Positions 1-11,816 of a DNA stretch of 64,000 nt are shown one piece after another. A program made the position numbers and the translations under genes. This DNA comes from an uncultured Roseibium sp. Lineage in GTDB: Bacteria; Pseudomonadota; Alphaproteobacteria; Rhizobiales; Stappiaceae. The stretch lies in contig NZ_OY769915.1 of the NCBI RefSeq assembly GCF_963669205.1, forward strand, positions 5,722,501 through 5,786,500, read 5' to 3'. Numbering within the stretch: position 1 is the stretch's first letter; the number at the start of each line of letters is the position of its first letter. Below the pieces are notes generated by a model. That model saw only the letters and a program-made list of their open reading frames with translations, searched no databases and was not told the DNA's origin.

Positions 1-1
1 G

Positions 2-826
2 GCTGACCGTGTGTCCTATGGCGGGCCGACGCCCGCGATCTACGACAGCCTCTATCAGACGGCCCTCGAACAGGACATGCCGGAAGAGATCATCGACGAT
101 CTGGTGCGCATGTTCTCCTTCGATGTCGATTTCAATTCCCGTGTCCAGCCCGGTGACGCGCTTGAACTGTTCTTCACGCCCGGCGACGACAATTCGGCAC
201 CGAAGATCCTCTACGCGGCGCTCAATACCGGCAACACGAAACGCGAATTCTACCGCTACCGCACCCCCGATGACGGCGCCACCGACTTTTATGACGGCTC
301 CGGCCAGAGCGCCAAGAAATTCCTGGTCCGCAAGCCGCTCAACGGCGGCAAGTTCCGATCCGGCTTCGGCATGCGGCGCCACCCGATCCTCAAATATACC
401 CGCATGCACCGCGGTGTAGACTGGTCCGCTCCGCGCGGAACACCGATCATCGCGGCGGGCAACGGCACCGTCGTCAAGTCCGGATGGGCGTCGGGATACG
501 GACGGCGCGTCGAACTGCGCCATACCAATGGCTACGTGACGACCTACAGCCACATGACCGGCTTCGGCAAGGGCATCCGCGAAGGCGCGCGGGTCACGCA
601 GGGCCAGGTGATCGGATATGTCGGCTCCACCGGCCTGTCGACCGGACCGCATCTTCACTACGAGGTGCTGGTCAACGGCAGATATGTCGATCCCATGCGC
701 ATCAAGCTTCCCAAGGGACGGACGCTGGACGGGCAAATTCGGACGAGCTTCGAGGAAGAGCGCTATCGCGTAGAAACGCTTCTGGAACGCGCCCGCAAAC
801 CGTCGCGCGTCGCTGCCGTGAACTGA
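2..826 (+). CDS. M23 family metallopeptidase, C-terminal part (5' end outside window)
   Basis: The reading frame is open to the first base of the window, so the N-terminus (probably signal peptide or membrane anchor) is missing. The visible part carries a complete LytM/peptidase M23 domain. It has the zinc-binding H-x3-D pair in MHRGVDWSAPRGTPI, the beta-strand Gly-rich segment that follows, and the H-x-H motif in GPHLHYEVLVNG. With all zinc ligands present it should be an active periplasmic endopeptidase that cuts peptidoglycan cross-links. The about 110 residues before the catalytic domain resemble the beta-rich linker found in many alphaproteobacterial M23 proteins. It is convergent with clpB and ends before a shared bidirectional terminator. 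The family is secure; the specific substrate is not. Confidence 0.9.
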   Translation, partial: ADRVSYGGPTPAIYDSLYQTALEQDMPEEIIDDLVRMFSFDVDFNSRVQPGDALELFFTPGDDNSAPKILYAALNTGNTKREFYRYRTPDDGATDFYDGSGQSAKKFLVRKPLNGGKFRSGFGMRRHPILKYTRMHRGVDWSAPRGTPIIAAGNGTVVKSGWASGYGRRVELRHTNGYVTTYSHMTGFGKGIREGARVTQGQVIGYVGSTGLSTGPHLHYEVLVNGRYVDPMRIKLPKGRTLDGQIRTSFEEERYRVETLLERARKPSRVAAVN

Positions 827-878
827 GCTGACAGAGGCGCCGGGACGCACCAGCAAGCACCTGATCGGAACAAAAAAT

Positions 879-911
879 GCCCCGCGGAACATGATGCTCC
901 GCGGGGCTTTT
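879..911. terminator. Bidirectional rho-independent terminator between M23 peptidase and clpB
   Basis: A perfect 10-bp stem (GCCCCGCGGA, 879-888, with its complement at 898-907) encloses a 9-nt loop. A T-run follows on the plus strand and an A-run precedes it at 872-877, so it can end both the plus-strand peptidase transcript and the minus-strand clpB transcript. Confidence 0.85.
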
Positions 912-936
912 CATTTTGTCGTCCGGAACGGACGGA

Positions 937-3534
<2,598 letters not shown>

Positions 3535-3634
3535 TCTCTACCTCCTACCCGTCCTCACCACCCGAAGCGTGGGGAACGTCGTTGGATATGGACCCCGAGG
3601 GCATCCATGCAGTCTCATCGAGCACTGCCCGCCT

Positions 3635-3663
3635 AATATAGTGTTGCATTTTCATCACAAAAG
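3635..3663 (-). promoter_or_regulatory. Candidate RpoH (sigma-32) promoter of clpB
   Basis: Read on the minus strand, CTTT is followed by 18 nt and CTATATT. This is one mismatch from the alphaproteobacterial heat-shock pattern CTTG-N17/18-CYTATNT. It lies about 100 bp upstream of the clpB ATG, where a promoter is expected. The match is by eye; no transcription start is known. Confidence 0.4.
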
Positions 3664-3685
3664 CCCCCACGGACAAAATCCGCGC

Positions 3686-3716
3686 AACAAAAAAACGGCG
3701 CTCTCGGAGCGCCGTT
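3686..3716 (-). terminator. Rho-independent terminator of the DUF4167 gene
   Basis: A 10-bp stem AACGGCGCTC (3694-3703) pairs with 3707-3716 around a 3-nt loop. On the minus strand it is followed by a run of T (the A-run at 3689-3695). It lies 30 bp downstream of the minus-strand DUF4167 stop and upstream of the clpB promoter, so it insulates the two genes. Confidence 0.8.
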
Positions 3717-3745
3717 CAGGAATTTTGCGATTTGGCCGTTTGCCG

Positions 3746-4468
3746 TCAGTCCGATACCGGCGCGGTTTCCGCCGGCGCGTCTTCGCTGGCCTTGGGCCGG
3801 CGGGTCCGAGTGGTCCGCCGGCGCGGCTTGGCCTGATCGTCATCGGAAGCTTCAACCGGACCTTCGCCGTCTTCGGCCGGTGCCTCGGTCATGCCTTCCG
3901 CCTGATCACCGGCAGCACGCCGCGGTGTGCGCGACCTTGATGTCCGTGTCCGGCGGCGCGGTTTGTCCTCGGCATCGCTGTCATCGCCGTCCGTTTTCTG
4001 GCCTGCACCGTTGACCTGACCTTCCTGGTCAATCACCGGCATGTCCTCGATAAACGGTTGCGGGCTGTTGGCATCGACAACGTCGCCGTCTGCAGCAGCA
4101 CGTTCCTGGGAAGGCCGCTCCGCACCGTTGACCGGCGGCGTGGCACCGTTCGATCCGTTGGCAGCTTCGGCAGACGCCTCTTCGCTCTCTGCACGCGCGA
4201 CCGGCTGTGCCGATGGCTGCTGTTGCGGCTGTGCGGCGGCGACGATGCGCAGATAATGCTCCGCGTGCTGGTTGTAGTTCTCGGACATCACGCGGTCGCC
4301 GGATGCCTGGGCATCCCTGGCCAGCTGCTGATATTTTTCCGCGATGTGCATCGCTGTGCCGCGGATTTTCACATCAGGACCGTTTGATTCGTAAGTCCGG
4401 GTTAACGGATTGGGACCTTTGCGGCCCCGACCACGCATGCGCTTATTGCTCTGATTTCCTGGTCTCAT
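3746..4468 (-). CDS. DUF4167 domain protein
   Basis: Protein of 240 residues. The N-terminus is a short basic Arg/Gly stretch (MRPGNQSNKRMRGRGRKGPN) followed by the DUF4167 core, with N-PLTRTYESNGPDVKIRG and a helical segment containing AEKYQQLARDAQASGD and YNQHAEHYLRI. The remainder, about 150 residues, is low-complexity and acidic/basic: Asp/Glu-rich blocks and repeated RRRTRTSR / RRRTTRTRR patches, probably disordered and nucleic-acid binding. I set the start at the internal ATG because upstream codons encode a non-conserved Cys/aromatic-rich tail and the family begins MRPGNQ. The gene regularly sits between clpB and prmC in Hyphomicrobiales. A role in RNA or nucleoid binding is plausible from composition only; the function is unknown. 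Confidence 0.85.
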   Translation of the reverse strand: MRPGNQSNKRMRGRGRKGPNPLTRTYESNGPDVKIRGTAMHIAEKYQQLARDAQASGDRVMSENYNQHAEHYLRIVAAAQPQQQPSAQPVARAESEEASAEAANGSNGATPPVNGAERPSQERAAADGDVVDANSPQPFIEDMPVIDQEGQVNGAGQKTDGDDSDAEDKPRRRTRTSRSRTPRRAAGDQAEGMTEAPAEDGEGPVEASDDDQAKPRRRTTRTRRPKASEDAPAETAPVSD

Positions 4469-4830
4469 CCTGCCGTTTTCTCTTGCGGAACGGCGGTCAG
4501 CGAAACGCTGACCCAACATCGGAATTGCATAAACCGATACGAAATACACACCGAAACCAACAATGCTGGTTAGCGGCTGCCTTTCAAAACACGCGCAACG
4601 CATTTCAGGCCGAAGGCCAGCGCTCACGTCTTCCTCGTCGACAGTCCAAAACACCGGAAGGCCCGATTTGCAGCTGAATAGGTCGCGCGTCAAGCGTGTC
4701 CCGTCTTCGTGCTGCTGGATGCGTATGCCCCGCTAAACGCTGTTCACATTTCCGGTTTCGGCGAGTCGAACCTAACCGTTTCCGGTGCAATTTCCAAGTG
4801 CTTTTTCGCGTTTGGATCAAAACAGCAGAA
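4469..4830. other. Intergenic region prmC-DUF4167, no gene seen
   Basis: About 360 bp between two co-directional minus-strand genes. Short open frames here lack coding character or family resemblance. I see no clear terminator for prmC and no repeat. It presumably carries the DUF4167 promoter and leader. Confidence 0.5.
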
Positions 4831-5685
4831 TTATATCTTGCGCGCAAGCGCAACACGGTCCTTCCCGGCGAGATCCTTAATGATTTCAATCTCTCCAAGG
4901 CCGTGTTGACGCAGCTGTTTTTCAACAGTCAGTCCCTGGTCGTATCCGATCTCCAGCGCGATCCGCGCTCCCGGCCGCAGGAATCGCGCCGACTGCGGAA
5001 TTAGGGCCGCATATGCATCCAGGCCGCTTTCACCGCCATCGAGCGCGAGTCGGGGATCATGATCGATCACCTCTGGACTGAGGCTCTCCAGAACGCTGCT
5101 GCGGATGTAGGGCGGGTTGCTGACGATCCAGTCCGGACCGTCGCCTTCGCCCACATGCAGCGCATCAAGGTAGTTGGCGCAAACAGGTTGGAACCGATCT
5201 GCCACGCCATGCTGGTGCGCATTTTCCGCAGCGCATGTGAGCGCATGTTCCGACAGGTCGATCGCGACGGCACGGCTTCGGGGAAGTTCGGCCAGGAGCG
5301 TGACCGCAATCGCCCCCGACCCTGTGCCGATGTCCCAAAGCGTGATCGGCAGATCCGTTGAAGTGGCGTGAAGAACAGCGTCTATCAGCGTTTCCGTGTC
5401 GGGCCGCGGTTCAAGTGTCGCCCGGTTCAAAAGAAACCGCCGGCCGTAGAATTCGCGCTCACCAAGGATTCGGCCGACTGGCATGCCGCCGATGCGCAGT
5501 CTGGCCTTTTCATCGATCTCGCGGATGCACGCCTCGTCCACCTCCCGGGTGCCGTCTAGAAGAAGATCGGATATGCCGATGCCCAGCAGAGTGCTGACGA
5601 GCAGCTTCGCATCAGGCTCGGGATCGGTGACGCCCGCGTTGCGAAACCGGTCTCTGACAAGCCTGTATAACGGGCCGGCCTGCAT
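4831..5685 (-). CDS. prmC: Peptide chain release factor N5-glutamine methyltransferase PrmC
   Basis: SAM-dependent methyltransferase that methylates the Gln of the GGQ motif in release factors RF1/RF2 and so raises termination efficiency. An N-terminal helical substrate-binding domain (about residues 1-85) precedes a Rossmann methyltransferase fold with the SAM site WDIGTGSGAIAVTL and the diagnostic N-P-P-Y catalytic motif in SNPPYIRSS. Its 284 residues are normal. Its ATG lies 2 nt after the prfA stop, so enzyme and substrate are translationally linked in one operon, the usual arrangement. Confidence 0.97.
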   Translation of the reverse strand: MQAGPLYRLVRDRFRNAGVTDPEPDAKLLVSTLLGIGISDLLLDGTREVDEACIREIDEKARLRIGGMPVGRILGEREFYGRRFLLNRATLEPRPDTETLIDAVLHATSTDLPITLWDIGTGSGAIAVTLLAELPRSRAVAIDLSEHALTCAAENAHQHGVADRFQPVCANYLDALHVGEGDGPDWIVSNPPYIRSSVLESLSPEVIDHDPRLALDGGESGLDAYAALIPQSARFLRPGARIALEIGYDQGLTVEKQLRQHGLGEIEIIKDLAGKDRVALARKI

Positions 5686-5687
5686 CG

Positions 5688-6761
5688 TCAGGCGTCTTCG
5701 GAGGCAAGCAGATTGGCCTGGTAATCGACAATCAGCGCCTCGATGACCTCCCCGAGCCCCTCGCCGGCGACAATCTGGTCGAGTTTGTAGAGCGTCAGCC
5801 CTATGCGGTGATCGGTAACGCGGCCTTGCGGAAAATTATAGGTCCGGATGCGTTCGGAGCGGTCGCCCGAACCAACCTGAAGTCGGCGCGCCTCGGTCCG
5901 CTCGCTCGCGGCCCGCTCGCGCTCTTCGTCATAGATACGCGCGCGCAGCAGCTGCATCGCACGCGCCTTGTTCTTGTGCTGCGATCGTTCGTCCTGAACC
6001 GCGACCACGATCCCGGTCGGGATATGCGTGATCCTCACGGCGGAATCGGTCGTGTTGACGTGCTGGCCACCGGCCCCGGAGGCCCGGAACGTATCGATGC
6101 GCAAATCACTGTCCTGCACGTCGACATCGACATCTTCGGCTTGCGGCAGAACGGCGACGGTTGCCGCCGACGTGTGGATGCGTCCGCCTGATTCCGTCGC
6201 CGGCACCCTCTGCACGCGGTGCACGCCGGATTCGAACTTGAGCCGGGCGAACACGTTGTCACCCGATACCGAAGCGATGATTTCCTTGAAACCGCCGACC
6301 TCGCCTTCGCTGGCCGACAGGATTTCCACCTTCCAGCCCTGCAATTCGGCATACCTCTGGTACATGCGGAACAGATCGCCGGCAAAGAGGGCCGCTTCAT
6401 CCCCGCCTGTCCCGGCGCGCACTTCGAGAATGGCATCGTTGGTGTCGGCTTCGTCCTTGGGCAGGAGACCGATCCGGACCTCTTGCGAAAGCTGTTCCAG
6501 GCTTTCGCCCAGCTCATCGCGCTCAAGCTCGGCAAGTTCGCGCAATTCGGCATCCGTCTCCGGATCGGCGATGAGTGCCTGGGCACCGGCAAGCTCGTCT
6601 TCGGCCTTGATGAGCGCGCGGATTTTCTGAACGAGCGGCTCCAGTCCGGCATATTCCCGGGACAGCTTCACATACGCAGCCGGATCCGGTCCGCTCGACA
6701 TCAGGTGTTCGATCTCGGCAAAACGGTCAAGCAGGGTATCGAGTTTCTGACGCGCCAGCAT
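5688..6761 (-). CDS. prfA: Peptide chain release factor 1 (RF1)
   Basis: Cytosolic class I release factor that recognises UAA/UAG and triggers peptide release. The GGQ motif that enters the peptidyl-transferase centre is in SGAGGQHVNTTDS, and the codon-recognition region contains the PxT tripeptide variant expected of RF1. I chose the ATG giving MLARQKLDTLLDRF (357 residues, the family length) rather than a TTG 17 codons upstream. A GGGAG ribosome site lies 11 nt upstream of this ATG. prmC follows after 2 nt. Confidence 0.96.
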   Translation of the reverse strand: MLARQKLDTLLDRFAEIEHLMSSGPDPAAYVKLSREYAGLEPLVQKIRALIKAEDELAGAQALIADPETDAELRELAELERDELGESLEQLSQEVRIGLLPKDEADTNDAILEVRAGTGGDEAALFAGDLFRMYQRYAELQGWKVEILSASEGEVGGFKEIIASVSGDNVFARLKFESGVHRVQRVPATESGGRIHTSAATVAVLPQAEDVDVDVQDSDLRIDTFRASGAGGQHVNTTDSAVRITHIPTGIVVAVQDERSQHKNKARAMQLLRARIYDEERERAASERTEARRLQVGSGDRSERIRTYNFPQGRVTDHRIGLTLYKLDQIVAGEGLGEVIEALIVDYQANLLASEDA

Positions 6762-6998
6762 GAGCGCAGGATCTCCCAGGTCGGATTGGCGGGACGGATA
6801 CGCCGCACGCAAAAGGTCGTCTTGCAGAAACGGGCCATGCCGGTGAAAGCGGCCCGGTTCCAGGTTTGTTGATCCGGCGCAGCGCGATAGGACGCGAATC
6901 TGTTCGCTCCGGACGGTTTTCCGACATATCAGCGCAAGGAGCGGACAGCCAGAGGCGATCTGCGATCATCCGGCGCGACAGTTCTGGTTTTCGCAGCC

Positions 6999-7269
6999 TC
7001 TAGGGTACGGACTCATAAATGAAGCCGATTTGGCGGCAGAAATGGCAAAATCTCGCAAGGAAGCGTGCGCAGAGCGGGCCTTTGCCCGGTCAAGCGCGGT
7101 GACGCAGCGAGGTGAAGCCATTTTGCCGTCCTTCGGATTTGGCCGTTTTGGCCATCTTCATCGTCGCGAAAGGCTTGAAAATGAACCACATTTCCTGCGC
7201 TTTCGCTTCTCGCAGTTGGTCAAAACGATCCAAACCAAATTGACTTCATTTATGAGTCCGTACCCTAGA
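6999..7269. repeat. 271-bp palindromic-ended intergenic repeat element (copy A)
   Basis: Perfect 26-bp terminal inverted repeats lie at 6999-7024 and 7244-7269 (ends TCTAGGGTACGGACTCATAA and complement). The interior is only partly self-complementary. The block 7055-7140 aligns with 19100-19185 of copy B near the parvulin gene: shared GCAAGGAA, an AGCGGGC(n)GCCCG hairpin, a TGACGC step and a CTTCGG end. The right terminus overlaps the ptsP stop codon (7265-7267). No transposase frame is inside, so it is a MITE-like or RIME-like passive element. The 237 bp between its left end and prfA shows no gene. Confidence 0.75.
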
Positions 7270-9532
7270 GGGCAACATCCGTCTCGGCCGCGAACCGCTT
7301 CAGCACGTCCCGGATCTTGTTGTCGTCATGCCCGGGCTCGAGCCTCGGCAGAAGCCGTGCGGACAGGCGGCCGGTGTCGAGTGTGCGCAGCATTGCCTTG
7401 ACCGGGCCAAGCGCGGCCGGAGACATGGAAAGGTCGCGGTACCCCAGACCGATCAGGGCCATGGCCTCAAGAGGTCGGCCCGCAAGCTCCCCGCACAGCG
7501 TCACCGGCACATGGTGCTTATTTGCGCTGTCCGCGATTGATTTCAAGGCGCGCAGAAAAGCGACGTTCAGCGTGTCGAACCGTTCCGCCACCCGCGTGTT
7601 GCCGCGATCGACTGCGCAGAAAAACTGAAAAAGATCATTCGACCCGACCGAGACAAAGTCGACATAGGTCATAAGTTCGTCAAGCTGGAACAGGAGCGAG
7701 GGAACCTCGACCATGACACCCAGACGAATATTCTCCGGAACCGGGTGGTCGTGACGGCGCAGATGCTTGACTTCGCGGTCGACCAGCGCGCGCGCCTGCA
7801 GGAATTCGTCGACTTCGGCGACCATCGGAAACATGAGTTTCAGATCGCGTCCGGCCGCGGCATGCAGCAAGGCCCTGATCTGCGTCCGCAGAAGGCCCGG
7901 CCGGTCGAGACCGAGACGCAGGGCGCGCCAGCCCATTGCCGGATTTTCTTCCTGAATGGACCGCAGATAGGGCAGCACCTTGTCTCCGCCGATATCCAGC
8001 GAGCGGAAGGTCACCGGCTTGCCGTCCGCCGCATCCAGGATCTGGCTGTACTGCGCCTGCTGCTCACGCATGCGCGGAAACGCGGATGCCACCATGAACT
8101 GGAGTTCCGTCCGGAACAGGCCGACACCGGCCGCGCCTGATTCTTCCAGATGCGGCAGATCGATCAGGAGACCGGCATTCATCTGCAGGGAAAACTCCAC
8201 CCCGTCCTTGGTGACGGACGGCTTGCCGCGCAGCCGCCGGTACTGCGCCTGGCGCCGTGCCCGGAACCGGACCTTCTCCGCATAGGCATTTTCCAGGTCA
8301 ACCGCGGGACGCAGATGGATTTCGCCGGTGTCTCCGTCAACGATGATCGCATCGCCTGCATCCGCGAGACTGACAATGTCATCGACCAGCCCGACGGTGG
8401 GAATGCCGAGTGCGCGCGCGACGATGGTCACGTGGCTTGTCGGCCCGCCTTCCTCGAGAACCAGTCCCCTGATCCGGTCGCGGCCATAATCGAGCAGTTC
8501 GGCCGCGCCCATGTTGCGGCCAACGATGATGGCATCCTGGGGCAGTTCGCCGATGCCCGGGCCGTGTTCGCGGCCCATGAGCTCACGGATCAGTCTGTGC
8601 GCAAGATCATCCAGATCATGCAGTCTTTCGCGAAGATAGGGATCCGTCTGGCGGAGCATGCGCGCGCGCGTGTCGCTCTGAACCTTTTCGACCGCGGCCT
8701 CGGCAGTCAGCCCGTTCTTGATCGCGTCCTCGATCTTGCGGATCCAGCCCCGGTCATAGGCGAACATGCGGTAGGCCTCCAGCACCTCGCGGTGCTCGCC
8801 CATCGCGGCAATATCGCCACTCGCCAGCAGATCGTCGATGGAAAGCCTGAGCCGGTTGATGGCACCTTCCAGGCGCGCGGTCTCCTGATCGGTGTCCTCG
8901 GCAATCAGGTTGGTGACGACGACGCGGGGCTCATGCAGTACCACGTGCCCGAGACCGACGCCTTCCGAAAGGCCGGCCCCTGTCGCCGTGATCGGTCTGG
9001 AAAGATCCAGCCCGGTCGCTTCCTGCGCGATCGCTTCAAGCTCCCCGGCAGCCACCATTTCGGCAATGACCATCGCCGTCGTCTGCAGCGCCTCCACCTC
9101 ATCCTCGAGGTAGGTCCGGTGAGACTGGTTCTGGACAACGAGAACGCCGAGCGTCCGGCCAGCGCGCAGGATGGGCACGCCGAGAAAGGAGTTATAGGCC
9201 TCTTCGCCTGTTTCCGGCAGGTAGGTAAATCCAGGGTGGGCGCTGGCATTCGGCAGATTGAGCGGCCGCGCCTCGGCGGCAATCAGGCCGACAAGACCCT
9301 GACCGACGCGGAGCGACGCATTGTGAACCGCCTCTCGGTTCAGTCCTTCGGTCGCGTAGAGCTCAAGCACGCCATCCGCGCGGAGGATATAAACCGAGCA
9401 CACCTCGGCAACGACGTTTGACGCAATCAGGACGACAATCTTGTCAAGTCGCTCTTGCGCCGTGATCGGTTCCGCCATGACTTCGCGGAGCCTGCGGAGC
9501 AAAAGGCGCGGTCCTGCTAGGTTGCTGCGCAT
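7265..9532 (-). CDS. ptsP: Phosphoenolpyruvate-protein phosphotransferase PtsP (EI-Ntr)
   Basis: First enzyme of the nitrogen PTS: it takes phosphate from PEP and passes it to NPr. Domains in order are an N-terminal GAF sensor (about residues 20-150), the enzyme I N-terminal / PEP-utiliser swivelling domain with the active-site His in GGPTSHVTIVARA, and a C-terminal PEP-binding TIM barrel with FRTELQFM, DIGGDK and CGELAG. Conserved PTS EI signatures are complete. I chose the ATG giving MRSNLAGPRLLLRRLREVMAEP-like N-terminus (755 residues); an ATG 16 codons upstream is also possible. The stop codon lies inside repeat element A, so the element's arrival set the C-terminus or landed at it. lysC is 70 bp upstream, same strand. 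Confidence 0.95.
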   Translation of the reverse strand: MRSNLAGPRLLLRRLREVMAEPITAQERLDKIVVLIASNVVAEVCSVYILRADGVLELYATEGLNREAVHNASLRVGQGLVGLIAAEARPLNLPNASAHPGFTYLPETGEEAYNSFLGVPILRAGRTLGVLVVQNQSHRTYLEDEVEALQTTAMVIAEMVAAGELEAIAQEATGLDLSRPITATGAGLSEGVGLGHVVLHEPRVVVTNLIAEDTDQETARLEGAINRLRLSIDDLLASGDIAAMGEHREVLEAYRMFAYDRGWIRKIEDAIKNGLTAEAAVEKVQSDTRARMLRQTDPYLRERLHDLDDLAHRLIRELMGREHGPGIGELPQDAIIVGRNMGAAELLDYGRDRIRGLVLEEGGPTSHVTIVARALGIPTVGLVDDIVSLADAGDAIIVDGDTGEIHLRPAVDLENAYAEKVRFRARRQAQYRRLRGKPSVTKDGVEFSLQMNAGLLIDLPHLEESGAAGVGLFRTELQFMVASAFPRMREQQAQYSQILDAADGKPVTFRSLDIGGDKVLPYLRSIQEENPAMGWRALRLGLDRPGLLRTQIRALLHAAAGRDLKLMFPMVAEVDEFLQARALVDREVKHLRRHDHPVPENIRLGVMVEVPSLLFQLDELMTYVDFVSVGSNDLFQFFCAVDRGNTRVAERFDTLNVAFLRALKSIADSANKHHVPVTLCGELAGRPLEAMALIGLGYRDLSMSPAALGPVKAMLRTLDTGRLSARLLPRLEPGHDDNKIRDVLKRFAAETDVAL

Positions 9533-9602
9533 TGCGCCCCCGTCTGAATTCCGCCTCAGGCAGCCGGCGGCCCCGCTCATGCGGTTCCGCCCACCGGTTA
9601 TA

Positions 9603-10853
9603 CTATCCGTCTAACCCGTATAGCGAATGGAGAGTCCGGACCGCAAGTTCTGCATAGGCGGAATCGATCAGCACGGATATCTTGATTTCCGATGTCGTGA
9701 TCGCCCTGATGTTGATCCCCTTGGACGCAAGGCCGCGGAAACACTGGGCCGCGATGCCGGCGTGAGAGCGCATGCCGATCCCGATCACGGACACTTTGAC
9801 AACGTCGGTCGCCCCTTCCAGATTCTGGAAGCCGATTTCGCCGCGATTGTCGTCCAGCACCTTCTTGGCACGTTCGAAATCGCCCTCCGGCACGGTGAAG
9901 GTGATATCCGTGGTCTTGCCGTCAGGCGAGATGTTCTGGACGATCATGTCGACATTGATGTGGGCATCGGCGAGCGGTCCGAAAACCGATTCCGCGACGC
10001 CCGGCTTGTCGGCCACGTCACGCAGTGAGATCTGGGCTTCGTCCTTGGCATAGGCAATGCCGGTGACAACTTGCTGTTCCACGAGTTCATCCTCGTCGCA
10101 AATGAGAGTACCAATTGGGAGACCGTCCTCGCCGGCCTGTGGCGCGTCGGGGTCATCGAAGCTGGACCGCACAAACGTCCTGACATTGTGCACCATCGCC
10201 ATCTCGACGGAGCGGACCTGCAGAACCTTCGCACCCAGCGAAGCCATTTCGAGCATCTCCTCGAACGAGACGCGCTCAAGACGCTGTGCCTTCGGCACGA
10301 TCCGCGGATCGGTCGTGTAGACCCCGTCGACATCCGTGTAGATATCGCATCTGTCGGCCTTGACGGCTGCCGCGATTGCGACTGCGCTCGTGTCCGATCC
10401 CCCCCGGCCGAGCGTGGCAATCCGGTTGTCCGGCGAGATCCCCTGAAAGCCGGCCATGACGGCAACCTGACCCTGCTCCAGACGCTCGACCAGGAACCCT
10501 GCATCGATCTCGCGGATCCGCGCGGCGCCGTGGTTTTCGTCCGTCTTGATTGGCACCTGCCAGCCCTGCCAGGAACGCGCGTTCACGCCCATGTCCTGCA
10601 GCACGATCGCAAGCAGGCCGGATGTGACCTGCTCGCCGGACGCGACAACGGCATCATATTCGCGTGCGTCGTGAAGCGGGGCGGCATCGCGGCAATACTC
10701 CACCAGCTTATTGGTCTGCCCAGCCATTGCTGAAACGACCACCGCAACCTGGTGTCCGGCTTCCACTTCCCTTTTCACGTGGCGGGCCACATTTCGGATG
10801 CGATCGAGATCGGCAACCGAAGTCCCCCCAAATTTTAAAACCAGTCGGGCCAT
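9603..10853 (-). CDS. lysC: Aspartate kinase
   Basis: Catalyses ATP-dependent phosphorylation of aspartate, the first step to lysine, threonine, methionine and diaminopimelate. The N-terminal kinase domain shows the KFGGTS substrate/ATP motif at residues 6-11 and the GRGGSDTSA loop. Two C-terminal ACT regulatory domains (about 265-410) carry DKPGVAESVF and GIGMRSHAGIAAQ, consistent with feedback control by lysine/threonine. I used the internal ATG at MARLVLKFGG (416 residues), which matches the family; an ATG 5 codons upstream also exists. ubiG diverges upstream, as in many Rhizobiales. Confidence 0.97.
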   Translation of the reverse strand: MARLVLKFGGTSVADLDRIRNVARHVKREVEAGHQVAVVVSAMAGQTNKLVEYCRDAAPLHDAREYDAVVASGEQVTSGLLAIVLQDMGVNARSWQGWQVPIKTDENHGAARIREIDAGFLVERLEQGQVAVMAGFQGISPDNRIATLGRGGSDTSAVAIAAAVKADRCDIYTDVDGVYTTDPRIVPKAQRLERVSFEEMLEMASLGAKVLQVRSVEMAMVHNVRTFVRSSFDDPDAPQAGEDGLPIGTLICDEDELVEQQVVTGIAYAKDEAQISLRDVADKPGVAESVFGPLADAHINVDMIVQNISPDGKTTDITFTVPEGDFERAKKVLDDNRGEIGFQNLEGATDVVKVSVIGIGMRSHAGIAAQCFRGLASKGINIRAITTSEIKISVLIDSAYAELAVRTLHSLYGLDG

Positions 10854-11054
10854 ACCACTCGTATTCAATCTAGTCTGTCATGAAGCGCGAGACGCTCCGG
10901 ATGGATCGGCGGTCATGCATACAGTCTGTGCTGCCTTGCTGCAACTCCGCGTGACCTGCGCTCACTTGACAAATGGTCAAGGACGCTGAACGACAGCTAA
11001 ACAGTGAACGGCGCTCAACATGCAGTGATTTCGCCGAGGAAAGGGATTTGTCCA

Positions 11055-11816
11055 ATGTCAGTCAAGGCTCAAAAGACCGCGGGTACCATCGACGAAGAGG
11101 AGGTCGCCCGCTTTTCCGCAATGGCTGAGCAATGGTGGGATCCGACCGGCAAGTTCAAACCGCTGCACAAGTTCAATCCTGTCCGCCTTGCCTACATTAA
11201 GCAGGAGGTGTGCCGGAAGTTCGGACGCGATCCAAAGGCATCCGATGCGTTCAAGGGACTGAGGTTTCTTGATATCGGGTGCGGCGGAGGCCTGTTGAGC
11301 GAACCGATGGCCCGGCTCGGGGCCGACGTGGTCGGTGCGGACCCTTCGGAGACCAACATCAAGATTGCCCGGCTGCACATGGAAAGTTCCGGCCTCAAGA
11401 TCGACTACCGTGCACAGACCGCCGAAGACCTCGCGGCGGCCGGAGAGACCTTCGACGTCATTTTGAACATGGAAGTGGTCGAACACGTCGCGGATGTCCC
11501 CCTGTTTCTCCAGGCGACAGGCAGCATGGTCAGACCCGGCGGCATGATGTTCGTTGCGACCATCAACCGCACGCTGAAAGCCTATGCGCTCGCGATCGTC
11601 GGTGCCGAATATGTGCTGCGCTGGCTGCCCAAGGGCACGCACTCCTACGAGAAGCTGGTCAAACCGTCCGAAATCGAACATCCGTTGAACGCAGAAGGAC
11701 TCACGATCACGGACAGATCGGGCGTGAGCTACAACCCGTTGACCGACGCCTGGGTCAAGTCCCGCGACATGGACGTAAACTACATGCTGCTCGCGGAAAG
11801 ACCGGATGCGTCATGA
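11055..11816 (+). CDS. ubiG: Ubiquinone biosynthesis 3-O-methyltransferase UbiG
   Basis: SAM-dependent O-methyltransferase for both O-methylation steps of ubiquinone synthesis. It has the SAM-binding loop FLDIGCGGGLLSEP, an acidic residue after VVGADPS, and the UbiG hallmark AEQWWDPTGKFKPLH near the N-terminus. The ATG chosen has AAGGGA upstream and yields 253 residues, normal for the family; upstream codons are not conserved. The stop overlaps the ATG of the next gene (ATGA), so the two are cotranslated. Confidence 0.96.
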   Translation: MSVKAQKTAGTIDEEEVARFSAMAEQWWDPTGKFKPLHKFNPVRLAYIKQEVCRKFGRDPKASDAFKGLRFLDIGCGGGLLSEPMARLGADVVGADPSETNIKIARLHMESSGLKIDYRAQTAEDLAAAGETFDVILNMEVVEHVADVPLFLQATGSMVRPGGMMFVATINRTLKAYALAIVGAEYVLRWLPKGTHSYEKLVKPSEIEHPLNAEGLTITDRSGVSYNPLTDAWVKSRDMDVNYMLLAERPDAS

